Assembly (NCBI GenBank): GCA_016234595.1
Contig: JACRBG010000027.1
Span: 1 to 64,000 of the forward strand
Length of the DNA stretch: 64,000 nt
Direction: 5' to 3'
Source: Chloroflexota bacterium
Lineage (GTDB): Bacteria; Chloroflexota; Anaerolineae; Aggregatilineales; J027
Positions 44,459 through 53,263 of this stretch are shown here, piece by piece; position 1 is the first letter of the stretch; each line of letters opens with the position of its first letter. Below the pieces are notes generated by a model. It had not been told where the DNA came from, searched no databases, and saw nothing but the letters and a program-made list of their open reading frames with translations. Position numbers and translations under genes: made by a program.

Positions 44459-44698
44459 CTATTGCTGCGGCTTATATGGGCCGAATTTGAATCCGTTACC
44501 ACGGTAACGCATGAGTTTGTCTTGTGGCGATGATATTAGCTGCAAACGATGGGCTTGGATAAAAGCAGGTGGATAGAGAGCGAGGTCAAATCTTAACCAT
44601 TTACCAATCGGCCTGAAACATGCGGGATAGTCGCATCTTAATAGTACAATTGGTGCGCTGATTTTTGGCTTGGGGTGTATTATGATGATAGAACATGC
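44459..44698 (-). pseudogene. 80-codon open frame without start, possible gene remnant
   Basis: In the ~320-base gap 44444-44765, the minus strand holds an open frame of 79 codons plus stop with no start codon at its head. Its translation has a protein-like composition (for example FRPIGKWLRFDLALYPPAF and MRYRGNGFKFGPYKP). I recognise no family. It could be the C-terminal remnant of a deleted gene. Nothing else was seen in the gap. Confidence 0.3.
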
Positions 44699-44765
44699 GA
44701 CCTATCATATCATGGCAAGGTCGCCTATATTGAAAACACTCTAAGCCAAAGGGGTAGCCACCGAC

Positions 44766-45431
44766 ATGGACAAACGTGTGGAAATCTGGGAACAGATTTG
44801 GCGCTCCGATGATGACCAGTATGAACTGCGCCTATTGGTATGTGTCCAGTATGGCGACGGGATGAAGTACGAAGTCATTAATTCTCAGCGCGAGAATGAC
44901 GTGGTAGAAGTCGAATTCGATATTTATGCCGATGCCATTGAATGGCTGACCAATCAGCATTTTACGCTGGATGCCAATGCGGAAATTGGGCAGGCTAAAC
45001 CCCCGCGCCGTTTGACCCCCCAAGAGAAAAAACGCCTATCCTATGAGCGCGACCATCATTCGATGCCGACCGGTAAAGGGGCCAGTCGCCGCAATCAAAG
45101 CGAACTGCCTAAGCTGCGTCGTCGCCAACATCGCCATCGCCTCAATGAATATCTACGCCGCGAAACACAGGGGTTATATAAGGATGTGTCTGACCAGACT
45201 TTGCGCGGAATCCGACCTGAAGGCAAGTCGGAATATCGGCAGAGTATGCCATTGGAAGACGCCATTGAGGAGAAAAAACGCAAACGGGTCGAACGCGAAG
45301 AAGCCCATAAAGATCGGCCCAAACGCCCAACCCAAACACAGGGGCGGCGTACCCCAAAAGGCGGTCGGCGGGGCAAAAACACTGGCGCTGATCTGCCAAA
45401 CTGGTTGATGAATTCTGATGAGGATGACTAA
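44766..45431 (+). CDS. highly charged hypothetical protein
   Basis: The N-terminal ~75 residues form a compact mixed domain (VEIWEQIWRSDDDQYELRLLVCVQYGDG); the rest is an Arg/Lys/Glu-rich, likely disordered tail with blocks such as LRRRQHRHRLNEYLRRE and QGRRTPKGGRRGKN, ending in an acidic DSDEDD-like tip. No family is recognised. The basic tail suggests nucleic-acid binding, which is inference only. It is convergent with the second BMC-T gene. Confidence 0.72.
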   Translation: MDKRVEIWEQIWRSDDDQYELRLLVCVQYGDGMKYEVINSQRENDVVEVEFDIYADAIEWLTNQHFTLDANAEIGQAKPPRRLTPQEKKRLSYERDHHSMPTGKGASRRNQSELPKLRRRQHRHRLNEYLRRETQGLYKDVSDQTLRGIRPEGKSEYRQSMPLEDAIEEKKRKRVEREEAHKDRPKRPTQTQGRRTPKGGRRGKNTGADLPNWLMNSDEDD

Positions 45432-45439
45432 GCCAACCT

Positions 45440-45510
45440 CACCTCCCTCTCCGACGCAGCGAGGGGGAGAAGAACCCCATCCCCAATCCTTCTCCGTACA
45501 TAGGGAAGGG
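45440..45510. repeat. intergenic palindromic element between convergent genes
   Basis: CTCCCTC pairs imperfectly with GAGGGGGAG, then CCTTC with GAAGG. The CCTCTCC...GGGGAGA style resembles scattered intergenic palindromes; it may act as a two-way terminator. Confidence 0.4.
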
Positions 45511-45511
45511 C

Positions 45512-46195
45512 CTAACTGCGGAAGAAGCGGGTCGGGCCCACGATATTTTGCACAAAGTCGGGGTGTAGCTGCGAAATTACCTCACTTTGCAGCAGGGTGA
45601 GGCTGTCCAACCGATTGCGAATCAATTCAAGGGCGGCCTCAACATCGGAGACTAATCCGGTCAACAAGACCAATCCCTTGCCCCCAAGCCCATCGGAGAT
45701 GCGAATACTCAATAAATGAATCTGGGCGCCTTTGATGGCAATATCACCCGCATGGATGGCAGCGGGAGCGGTGCGCGTTTCGACGATGCCGAGGGCATCT
45801 TGTTCGGTTGATGGAGTGCGTGGTGCTTGATTGGCGGGGTGGAGGGCGACCATCACATCGGGATGCACCCCCGGTAGCCAGATGACATCTTCAATGGCTG
45901 TACCGCCAACCGATTTACCCGCTTTCATCGCTTCCTCGACTTCGGCAACCTCACCGCCCAACAGCACCAGATAGCGCCCCGGCTGAACCGTGCCCGTATG
46001 AATGAGTTCGACGGCTGACCGTTTGACCATCGCGTCGGCGGCGACCATCCCCCGGGCGATACTCGAAAATTCAAAGAGCACCAAGGCGGGCTCGGCTTTA
46101 AATAATGGTGGGACGGTGAGGCGGGTTTCGGCCACCGTTGGTTTTGCTGGCTCGGCTCCATTGACGAGAGCTTCGTGCGAAAGATAAGGCGGCAT
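45512..46195 (-). CDS. second trimeric microcompartment shell protein (BMC-T)
   Basis: 227 residues with two BMC domains. The N-terminal domain has ALVLFEFSSIARGMVAADAM and GRYLVLLGGEVAEVEEAMKAG; the C-terminal domain has DALGIVETRTAPAAIHAGDI and GKGLVLLTGLVSDVEAALE. The arrangement fits tandem BMC-T shell proteins and differs from that at 42780. It starts 6 bases after the stop of the hypothetical gene at 46202, with AGGA upstream, so the two form an operon. No enzyme of a known microcompartment pathway is next to it. Confidence 0.85.
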   Translation of the reverse strand: MPPYLSHEALVNGAEPAKPTVAETRLTVPPLFKAEPALVLFEFSSIARGMVAADAMVKRSAVELIHTGTVQPGRYLVLLGGEVAEVEEAMKAGKSVGGTAIEDVIWLPGVHPDVMVALHPANQAPRTPSTEQDALGIVETRTAPAAIHAGDIAIKGAQIHLLSIRISDGLGGKGLVLLTGLVSDVEAALELIRNRLDSLTLLQSEVISQLHPDFVQNIVGPTRFFRS

Positions 46196-46201
46196 GGCTA
46201 T

Positions 46202-46660
46202 TTAATCCTGTCGCATTTCGAGATAGGGCATCCCATAGCCGAATAATAATTTGCCTGCATCCACCAGCGCATTGGCCAATTCTGTGCCATCGCGGAATGT
46301 CCACCAATGGTCGTCGGTAGGCACGACTTCGGATTGATAGGCGTGTCGGATAATCCATGCAAGGGAGCATTCTTCACGGTGAGCATACTCGGTGATGGCT
46401 CGGGCATCAAGACCTTGATTGCGGAGGAGGGTCACATTAAATCGGGCAAGGGGACTTTGTTCAAAGGCGAGTAGCTGCCATTCTACAAACCCATAAATGT
46501 CCTCACCCAAGGTGGGCAGGAGTTTATAGAAGCGGATGAGACCACGGGCCTGCTGTATTTCGTTGTCTTCCAATTGCAGATTGGCGGCAGTCATGGCTTG
46601 CCCAATCACTTTGAGGAGGGTGTCTTTAAAAAAGCGCGTTTTCGCTGGGTCGTAGAACAT
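46202..46660 (-). CDS. hypothetical protein coupled to BMC-T
   Basis: About 152 residues, mostly helical (FFKDTLLKVIGQAM, QARGLIRFYKLL), with no signal peptide and no family that I recognise. It is encoded 6 bases upstream of the second BMC-T gene. The ATG at 46660 is chosen over the TTG at 46669 because GGAA lies just before it. Its position makes it a candidate microcompartment cargo or assembly factor, but there is no direct evidence. Confidence 0.72.
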   Translation of the reverse strand: MFYDPAKTRFFKDTLLKVIGQAMTAANLQLEDNEIQQARGLIRFYKLLPTLGEDIYGFVEWQLLAFEQSPLARFNVTLLRNQGLDARAITEYAHREECSLAWIIRHAYQSEVVPTDDHWWTFRDGTELANALVDAGKLLFGYGMPYLEMRQD

Positions 46661-46677
46661 GGCTTCCAAATTTTCAG

Positions 46678-47274
46678 TTAGTTTGCAAGTTCTTCACATC
46701 TACAAAAGTTGCGGACTCCGATTTTTACAACTAGAGTCCCTATTAAAATCGGCGGTACAGGTATTTTCAATTGACTGGTCGCTATAATATCCGCTATTAC
46801 CATCACTAAATTTGCGCTATCAGTGGGTGACGGATTTTCAATTTTTTCACGTAGCTCTGCTTGATCGCATAAGACTTCCCGAATTGGTGATTGCCATGAG
46901 TTAAATAGCTTCTTGCCTTCTTTTATGGCAAACTCTTTAATCAATACATTCCAAACTAAAAAGCTCACCACTACAGCAAAAAGCGATGTTAATATTAAGA
47001 CGTCGATTGACTGAGAGTTAGTGTCGATGACTTCATCGTTATTCTTGCTAGGCTCTTCTAAACTATTCATTCCCAAGGCTGGATTAACGGAGAAAACTAT
47101 TGCCATTGATAGGCCAAAAGACACTACTACCACTGAAACCAGAATCCACAGATTGACACGTTTCCATGGGCTGGACTTCACGATTAATCTATACAAATCG
47201 AACTCATTGCGCCGGAGATACTTCCTTGCGAGATTATAATTCTTTTTGCTAAAGGTCTTGTTGGGAATGTCCAT
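46678..47274 (-). CDS. two-TM membrane protein, unknown, A+T-rich
   Basis: 198 residues with hydrophobic helices at about 40-62 and 88-112, an N-terminal basic segment (KKNYNLARKYLRRNE) and a C-terminal domain ending in a further hydrophobic stretch (IPVPPILIGTLVVKI). AAGGA precedes the ATG by 7 bases. A+T content is higher than in the flanking genes. No family is recognised. Confidence 0.72.
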   Translation of the reverse strand: MDIPNKTFSKKNYNLARKYLRRNEFDLYRLIVKSSPWKRVNLWILVSVVVVSFGLSMAIVFSVNPALGMNSLEEPSKNNDEVIDTNSQSIDVLILTSLFAVVVSFLVWNVLIKEFAIKEGKKLFNSWQSPIREVLCDQAELREKIENPSPTDSANLVMVIADIIATSQLKIPVPPILIGTLVVKIGVRNFCRCEELAN

Positions 47275-47297
47275 ATAGCATTCCTTATTGATTTAAA

Positions 47298-48497
47298 TCA
47301 TCCCGTCCAGAAGCCCTGCGTATAGAGAATGGCATACATCGCAAAGAGTAGCAAACTGGCAATCGTCCATAGACGGTCAAATAGAGGATGGCGCCCCCAG
47401 CGTATCAAGACAAACAGCATGGGAATCACAATCAACACATAACGATTTTGGCTCACCAATTGGCCTGTGCCGAGGGGTAGCCAAATCGCCGCTAAACCGT
47501 AGAGAGCCAAGCCGGGATGCCATTTCCATTCGCGTAGGCAGAGGGCTGTCGCAAATAGGGTAAGCCCCAGATCGAGGCCGACATGCACCAAACCTGCCGC
47601 GTCCGTGCCCATCCATGCAATCTGCTGCGCGAAGATGCACAGAGTCAAGGGTTGCATAAAATAGCGCCCGAAATCCTGCTGGGCCTGAAAGGTATTGAGG
47701 CCTTGATTGCCGAGCCATGTATTGAAGCCAAAAAACGCGATGATGGGGAAGGTAATCGGGATAAGCATATGACGGGGTAAATCTTTGCCACGCCACCAAT
47801 GATCCAACCAAACCGTGCCCATTGGGAAAAATAGCAACAATCCGGTGGGGCGGGTAATCGCGGCGAAAGCAGCTAACACGCCAGCCCACCATAATTTTTT
47901 GCGATAGGTCAGTAGCAAAACACCCAGACTCACAGCGAGATAGGCCGATTCGGTATACAACTGCGCCATAAACATCGCTGTCGGAAAAATCAGCAGATAA
48001 AACACACCGCGCAGGGCATCATCTTGACCGAGGCGTTCAGTTACCAATTGGTACATCAGTACACAGGACACCGCGCCCATAATTGCTGAGACCATGACAC
48101 CAGAGAGGGCCATGCGGTCATCCCAATTCATATTGGGCAAAACCCAGCGCAGCACAGCGTCATCCCAAATCCGCATCATGATGGGGTAACCGGGGAAAAA
48201 AGTGGCGAGTTTGATGTTGCTATAGCCATGTTGGGCGATGGCAACGTAGCGCCAGCTATCCCACCGGGCATGAAACCACGCCCCCGTCGCTGGGCCATCC
48301 ACCTCACCCGTGGTCATTTCGCTTGTCCATGTGTAGGCGTAATCGGGTTTCTGGAGGTCAAAGCGTGCCCAGATCATGTGCTGAAAAAGAATCAGGGTGA
48401 TGTACCAGCCTAGCCACAGTAATAGCCCTAGACGCCAGCCTGTAGCTTTGGGAGAAGACGATAATGAAGGTGTAGAAGATGGGACAACGTTTGCCAT
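47298..48497 (-). CDS. PIG-V-family membrane mannosyltransferase-like protein
   Basis: 399 residues with about nine transmembrane helices. The N-terminal loop has the family pattern WFHARWDSWRYVAIAQHGY and FFPGYPIMMR, as in PIG-V and bacterial lipid-linked GT-C mannosyltransferases (Asp in the first loop is catalytic in GT-C enzymes). It would transfer a sugar from a polyprenyl carrier on the outer membrane face. The start has only a weak ribosome site. It could serve the glycan pathway of the mutase operon. Confidence 0.85.
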   Translation of the reverse strand: MANVVPSSTPSLSSSPKATGWRLGLLLWLGWYITLILFQHMIWARFDLQKPDYAYTWTSEMTTGEVDGPATGAWFHARWDSWRYVAIAQHGYSNIKLATFFPGYPIMMRIWDDAVLRWVLPNMNWDDRMALSGVMVSAIMGAVSCVLMYQLVTERLGQDDALRGVFYLLIFPTAMFMAQLYTESAYLAVSLGVLLLTYRKKLWWAGVLAAFAAITRPTGLLLFFPMGTVWLDHWWRGKDLPRHMLIPITFPIIAFFGFNTWLGNQGLNTFQAQQDFGRYFMQPLTLCIFAQQIAWMGTDAAGLVHVGLDLGLTLFATALCLREWKWHPGLALYGLAAIWLPLGTGQLVSQNRYVLIVIPMLFVLIRWGRHPLFDRLWTIASLLLFAMYAILYTQGFWTG

Positions 48498-48558
48498 TAC
48501 AACTCGTTTATTTTGCGCTGAATAAAAGCTGTACCATTCTACCGAAATTGCCAGTGAA

Positions 48559-48587
48559 TTGCCTTGCCTGCGTTGGCATGTTATAAC
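48559..48587 (+). promoter_or_regulatory. sigma70-like promoter for the methyltransferase gene
   Basis: TTGCCT (48559-48564), 17 bases, TATAAC (48582-48587). It is followed by three CTATAG hexamers at 11-base spacing. Confidence 0.5.
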
Positions 48588-48607
48588 TTCTCTAGTATTT
48601 GCTGCGT

Positions 48608-48641
48608 CTATAGGGGAACTATAGAAAAACTATAGGGAAAA
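48608..48641. repeat. three CTATAG palindromes at exact 11-bp spacing
   Basis: CTATAG starts at 48608, 48619 and 48630, each followed by A/G-rich bases, between the promoter and the ATG at 48647. The spacing is close to one helical turn, as for cooperative repressor binding sites, and the element overlaps the ribosome site. Confidence 0.6.
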
Positions 48642-48646
48642 CATTC

Positions 48647-49441
48647 ATGACCGATCAACTTGTGCCACAAAATGTTTATAACACCTTGCCCTATGTTTAT
48701 GATGACGCAGGTTTTTCGACGTATGCTTTGGAATATACCCCCATCTATTTCAATTTTTTGCAGAAAAACGGCTGGATTGGGCGACGGATTTTGGATTTAG
48801 GCTGTGGAACAGGGATTTCGGTGGAGTTTTTTAGCCGACAACGCATGATGACAACCGGGGTAGATGTGAGCGAGGCCATGATTGAGGTGGCACGCGAGCG
48901 GCTCGAAAATGCCTCGGTGGATGCTACGCTGGTGTGTGAAGATTTGCGTCGCTATACCCCGATTGAAAAAGCTTTTGATTTAATCATCTCCATCGGGGAT
49001 GTCATGAATTATATTGCCAGTGTGCGTGACCTTGAAGGCATTTTTCAGCGGGTTAATCATGGCTTGGATATGGGCCGGACATTCCTGTTTGATTTGCGGA
49101 CGGTGCGAAGTTTAGCTCAAGATTTTGGGACACAAGAACTGGTCAATAAAGAAGATTTATATGTGGTGGTGCGCAATCGCTATGACTATGAAACCCAGAC
49201 GTTAGGCCAGCACTTCACATTCTTCTACCGAGATGAAGCACATGACCAGCCGAATTTTTTGCGGGCTGAAGAAAATCATATTTTACGGGGCTATCCTTTT
49301 CGGGCAGTCACTACCATGCTGACCCGAGCAGGCTTTGAAGTAAAACATACCCTTGATTTAAACCTTGACCCCTTCGACCCCGATAAAGACCCACATGGGC
49401 GGGTGGTCATTGTAGCTGAAAAAACGCGCGATCTTACCTAG
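48647..49441 (+). CDS. class I SAM-dependent methyltransferase
   Basis: 264 residues with Rossmann motif I ILDLGCGTGISVEFF (about 47-61), motif II GVDVSEAMI and motif IV LIISIGDVMNYI. The family is a small-molecule methyltransferase (UbiE/Tcmo-like); the acceptor is unknown. It is probably regulated, because the three CTATAG sites lie between promoter and start. Plus-strand downstream neighbours follow closely. Confidence 0.88.
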   Translation: MTDQLVPQNVYNTLPYVYDDAGFSTYALEYTPIYFNFLQKNGWIGRRILDLGCGTGISVEFFSRQRMMTTGVDVSEAMIEVARERLENASVDATLVCEDLRRYTPIEKAFDLIISIGDVMNYIASVRDLEGIFQRVNHGLDMGRTFLFDLRTVRSLAQDFGTQELVNKEDLYVVVRNRYDYETQTLGQHFTFFYRDEAHDQPNFLRAEENHILRGYPFRAVTTMLTRAGFEVKHTLDLNLDPFDPDKDPHGRVVIVAEKTRDLT

Positions 49442-49473
49442 TCTAACCTATCGCTTCAGGACTCTGAAACTTT

Positions 49474-50205
49474 ATGCAGAATATCAATCCTTCTAATAAT
49501 GTCAATCGCCGGGGGCGTTTTTACGCCATTATGGGCATTTTAGTATTTTTTATGGGGGCGTTGGCCTCGGCGATGGGTATCCTTTTTTTCTTGCTGCCCC
49601 TGTTGGGAAGCTCCTATTCAACGCCGGGAGGGGTGTGCCTGAACGTGGTCGGCATCCCGATTGCTATCGGTGGGTTGGGCGGGGTGGTACGTGGCCTGAC
49701 GCTGCAAAAAGATAATCGGCTGGCCTATGAAGTGGGCGAATCTATGCGTTCTTTTTTGGGAACGGATTCACGTTATACCTTTGTGCGGAATATCAGCAAA
49801 CGACGACTTGGCTACATTGATGCCGTTTTGGTGGGGCCACCCGGCGCATTGGTGTTTCGTGTTGTTAATTACAATGGGGAATGGATTAACGAAAAGGCGG
49901 AATGGCGCGTACGGGCCAAAAATGGCAATTTACGGAAAGCCTCACATAACCCGACCCGTGAATGTGCACGGGATGTGTATCAGTTACGGGCTTATTTTGC
50001 CAAGCGTAATTTGATTGATGTGCCTGTTTATGGCATTGTTGTGTTTACTACCTCACCCGACCATTTGACCCTGCGCGGTGAAGGGCCAGTTATTCCGATT
50101 GCGGAATTACACCTGCTCTATCAAATTATCAGCCGCGATTATCTCAAAGAAGATCGCATTAAATCCGCGCAGATTAAAGCAACGGTGGACGCATTGGTGG
50201 ATTAA
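49474..50205 (+). CDS. membrane-anchored NERD-domain protein
   Basis: Two N-terminal transmembrane helices (about 18-42 and 52-72) are followed by a cytoplasmic NERD domain (about 95-205: FVRNISKRRLGYIDAVLVGPPG, VFRVVNYNGEW, ECARDVYQLRAYF, VYGIVVFT). NERD is a nuclease-related restriction-endonuclease-like fold. The Asp in YIDAVLV is kept, but the next conserved acidic position (usually E-x-K) reads V-V-N, so catalytic activity is uncertain. The LysM lipoprotein gene starts one base after its stop. Confidence 0.82.
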   Translation: MQNINPSNNVNRRGRFYAIMGILVFFMGALASAMGILFFLLPLLGSSYSTPGGVCLNVVGIPIAIGGLGGVVRGLTLQKDNRLAYEVGESMRSFLGTDSRYTFVRNISKRRLGYIDAVLVGPPGALVFRVVNYNGEWINEKAEWRVRAKNGNLRKASHNPTRECARDVYQLRAYFAKRNLIDVPVYGIVVFTTSPDHLTLRGEGPVIPIAELHLLYQIISRDYLKEDRIKSAQIKATVDALVD

Positions 50206-50206
50206 G

Positions 50207-51607
50207 ATGTGGAAGGGGGTAGCCGCAGCAAAAAGACTTAGACTACCCCTGATTGTTTTGCCTGTCCTCTTATTACTGGTGGGATGCGGCGGCAAGGAAA
50301 AATCAGAAAAACATCCGGCAAAGACTCCCTCCCCAACAATTGCCGTTCAAACCGTAACAGCGGAAATCCCCATCCCCACGCTTACACTTGACCCGAATAT
50401 CACCCCTTCGCCAACACCCTGCATTTTGTCTACCGAATGGACCGAAACTTACACGGTGCGGGATGGGGACACCCTCGGTGCGATTGCGATTGCGGCTGGA
50501 ACCACGATTAAGGCCATGCAAGATGCCAATTGTTTGACTGACCGCGATTTGTTGGTCGTGGGCAAGGTTTTACTCGTCCCCAATGCCTTTTCTATTGACA
50601 TTGCGGTGAGTGAGACAGGGATTGAAGGCCTGATTGTATTTGTCCGCGATAGTGGTTTTGGGCAGCGTGATTTGTGGGCGGTCAAAAGTGATGGGACGGC
50701 CCTCCGGCAAATTAGCCAAGCGGGTTATGTGGTTGGGAGGCCTGTCCGTGATGCCAGTTTAACCAGTATGGCCTATCGGGTAGTTTCACCCTTCCATGTG
50801 CCCGAATCCACGCCAGATTCATGGGATACCCTGCCCAATGATATTTGGATTGTGGATGCTGACGGCACGAATGGGCGGCGTTTAGTAGATCAAGGCCCAG
50901 CCGATGTCCTTTATCGCAGTGACCCAGCTTGGACACCCGACGGCAACCAATTAATTTTTACGGAGCAGGGTGGGTTGTTTGGTTCAATGGTCAGGATAAA
51001 TGAGGATGGCACACAGCGTTATGTGCTAACCACAGGCGATTTTGTACCCCCTGATGATCTAAACCCAGTCGCACCTGCCTTATCCCCCGACGGCAAAACC
51101 ATTGCGTATGTGGTGTGGGATGAACAAGGGATTGCCACTTTACAGACTATTTCTGCGGATGGCCTCAATCCTCAAGTCTATGCCAGTAATTTTGAATATC
51201 GGGGTGGGCCGTATTGGGTTCCATTCGAGGGGGATAGCGGGCCACCTGCGATTGGGTTTGCAATTGCCGATACGACTGGCGCGACGCTGTGGCAGGTGCT
51301 TGACCCTCAAACAGGTCAATTGACTAGTCGTCCGGTGGGATTGGCGCTGGTAAATGAGGAACTCGATTGGACAATTCGGCAAGACGGGGATGGCCTAACC
51401 TTATTCCAAATGGATACGCCACAAAATCAATTGTTACCCGCGAGTTTCGACAGTGTTTCGTGGGGGGCGACCGGAGCACGCCTCATTGTGGCGCAAGAGG
51501 GCGGTTTAACGCTGTTTGATTTTGGCACGGGGGTACAGCGGAAAATTACCGAAGGGAATGATGTCACCCCGGTTTGGACACCGCCGGGGTGGTGGGTGCT
51601 GCCATAA
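50207..51607 (+). CDS. lipoprotein with LysM and TolB-like propeller
   Basis: A type II signal peptide with lipobox LLVGC (Cys ~ residue 26), a Pro/Thr linker, a LysM domain (about 85-130; YTVRDGDTLGAIAIAAGT) and a PD40 beta-propeller (about 150-460). It is probably tethered to the membrane outer face and binds the wall through LysM. The ATG at 50207 comes one base after the NERD stop; the upstream extension to 50078 would overlap that gene. The last base abuts the end of the convergent TolB-like gene. Confidence 0.85.
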   Translation: MWKGVAAAKRLRLPLIVLPVLLLLVGCGGKEKSEKHPAKTPSPTIAVQTVTAEIPIPTLTLDPNITPSPTPCILSTEWTETYTVRDGDTLGAIAIAAGTTIKAMQDANCLTDRDLLVVGKVLLVPNAFSIDIAVSETGIEGLIVFVRDSGFGQRDLWAVKSDGTALRQISQAGYVVGRPVRDASLTSMAYRVVSPFHVPESTPDSWDTLPNDIWIVDADGTNGRRLVDQGPADVLYRSDPAWTPDGNQLIFTEQGGLFGSMVRINEDGTQRYVLTTGDFVPPDDLNPVAPALSPDGKTIAYVVWDEQGIATLQTISADGLNPQVYASNFEYRGGPYWVPFEGDSGPPAIGFAIADTTGATLWQVLDPQTGQLTSRPVGLALVNEELDWTIRQDGDGLTLFQMDTPQNQLLPASFDSVSWGATGARLIVAQEGGLTLFDFGTGVQRKITEGNDVTPVWTPPGWWVLP

Positions 51608-52666
51608 TCAAGGCCGCCATTGGGGAGAATAGCTTTGCCAATGATCTGTCACAATACGAATGTCACTCCCATCTGCTTTCATGACACAAATAGTCGAATT
51701 TCTATTGCTATCGGATTCGTGAGCCTCGCAGACAAAAGCAATTTTTGAGCCATCCCTTGACCAAACCGGATTGCTATCCCCTAAACGGCTAGAAGTCAAC
51801 TGCTGGATACCGTTTCCGGCGGGATTCACGGAAAAAATATCCCCAAATCGACCAGCAAAGACAATTTTTGAATTGTCGGGCGACCATCTAGCCGAGAAAG
51901 CTTGTATACCCTCAAATTGCTTTTCATTACTACCGTCTGCGTTTATCACAAAGAGATTTGGGCTATCCCACCCGGATGGTTGACTACAGATGACCAGTTG
52001 AGTGCTGTCAGGCGACCAATCCAAACTGAGGGCTTGCAGATTACTTATCTGCTTCTCCTGTGTGCCATCACGATTAGTCATGTAAATGCCCACAATTCCA
52101 CTGTAGGCAATCTTTGAACTGTCAGGCGACCATTCAAAAAAATTAATTTGACGCTTCCCAGCTGTGATGGGTGTAATGTTGCTGCCATCCGGGTTCATCA
52201 CATACAAACCCAGCTTTTCAGTGGAATTAGAGGTAAATGCTATCTGACTTCCATCGGGTGACCAAGCTAGGTCGCTGGGGTTAAAGTCGCTGGATGTTAG
52301 TTGCTGGATATTGGTTCCGTCTGTTTTTATAACAAAAATAGCTTGATAGTCATCTATTTGAGAGATGAAAATGATTTGTGTGCCATCTTGCGACCACCTA
52401 GCCTCAGTCGCCCTGACATCAGCAAGGAAAGTCTCGTGTGCATTGGCATCGATTAAAATTGGGGTTTCGAAGTCAATAAACAGCAACATGTCTTCTGGTA
52501 CGCCATTTGAATAACTTTGACTGACTTTGCGCTCAGGAGGCATCCAAGAATTGATGTACAATCCGAAAAGTACCATGATCATTATGGTGATCACTGCAAT
52601 CAGAATGGTATAGATAAACAGGAGTGTATTATTACGGGTGGGAAGGGAAGAGGGGGGTGTTTGCAT
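51608..52666 (-). CDS. membrane-anchored TolB-like beta-propeller
   Basis: One N-terminal transmembrane helix (about 15-38), then about seven PD40 blades with W-S-P/Q-D-G/S-x-x-I-A/V-F (WSQDGTQIIFIS, WSPDGSQIAFTS, WSPDSSKIAYSG) and DGTN/DGSN turns. It is related to the propellers at 19822 and 59385 but has a signal anchor instead of a cleaved signal peptide. A+T-richer than its neighbours. Convergent, without a gap, with the LysM lipoprotein gene. Confidence 0.85.
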   Translation of the reverse strand: MQTPPSSLPTRNNTLLFIYTILIAVITIMIMVLFGLYINSWMPPERKVSQSYSNGVPEDMLLFIDFETPILIDANAHETFLADVRATEARWSQDGTQIIFISQIDDYQAIFVIKTDGTNIQQLTSSDFNPSDLAWSPDGSQIAFTSNSTEKLGLYVMNPDGSNITPITAGKRQINFFEWSPDSSKIAYSGIVGIYMTNRDGTQEKQISNLQALSLDWSPDSTQLVICSQPSGWDSPNLFVINADGSNEKQFEGIQAFSARWSPDNSKIVFAGRFGDIFSVNPAGNGIQQLTSSRLGDSNPVWSRDGSKIAFVCEAHESDSNRNSTICVMKADGSDIRIVTDHWQSYSPQWRP

Positions 52667-52703
52667 CAGAATTATCTTTCGCCACCCCCTATGTTTGAAA
52701 ATT

Positions 52704-53243
52704 TTACCTTGTAATGCGTGTCGCCAGCACGTCTTTCAAAAGGGGATTTTGGGCATCGCGGTCAGAGATAATGGGATTTTCGATACCCCAATCTAAGCTA
52801 ATTTCGGGGTCGTTCCAAGCCACGCCGAACTCGTCAGTGGAGTCGTAATAATTGTCCACCACATACATCAAGGTGCAGTCGGTGAGGGCGGCAAAGCCAT
52901 GTGCTACGCCAACGGGCACAAACAAACCCACGTTGTGTTCTTCGCCCATTTCGACCGTGGTGGCTTGACGGAAGGTAGGCGAATCGGGGCGTAAATCCAC
53001 TAATCCGGCACGGATGCGGCCAAAGGGACAGTACCAATAATCCACTTGATGATGATGGAAGTGTAAGCCGCGCAACACGCCCTTTTTAGAATCGGAGCGG
53101 TTGTTTTGGATGATGCCCCATGAGCGTTGGGGGAACCATTCTTTGCGAAAGGTTTCCATAAAGCGCCCACGTGAATCTTCAAACACTTTCAATTGAACGA
53201 TATATAACCCCTTGATGACCGGGGATTCTTGAATATGTGCCAT
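52704..53243 (-). CDS. rfbC: dTDP-4-dehydrorhamnose 3,5-epimerase-like cupin (RmlC)
   Basis: 179 residues of the RmlC cupin: N-terminal IKGLYIVQLKVFEDSRGRFMETF, catalytic His in VLRGLHFHH (the canonical H-F-Q is H-F-H), PVGVAHGFAALTD with the second His, and a C-terminal EISLDWGI. It epimerises C3 and C5 of a dTDP-4-keto sugar on the way to L-rhamnose or a related deoxysugar. No rmlA, rmlB or rmlD is in this operon. It follows the C39-like protease by 20 bases. Confidence 0.9.
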   Translation of the reverse strand: MAHIQESPVIKGLYIVQLKVFEDSRGRFMETFRKEWFPQRSWGIIQNNRSDSKKGVLRGLHFHHHQVDYWYCPFGRIRAGLVDLRPDSPTFRQATTVEMGEEHNVGLFVPVGVAHGFAALTDCTLMYVVDNYYDSTDEFGVAWNDPEISLDWGIENPIISDRDAQNPLLKDVLATRITR

Positions 53244-53263
53244 GCAGTCATTCTTTCCTAATT

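Noticed and set aside
48608-48641. Possible CRISPR-like repeats
   Set aside because: Only three 6-base units at 11-base spacing with no spacers; reported as a possible operator instead. No CRISPR array or cas gene was seen in the window.
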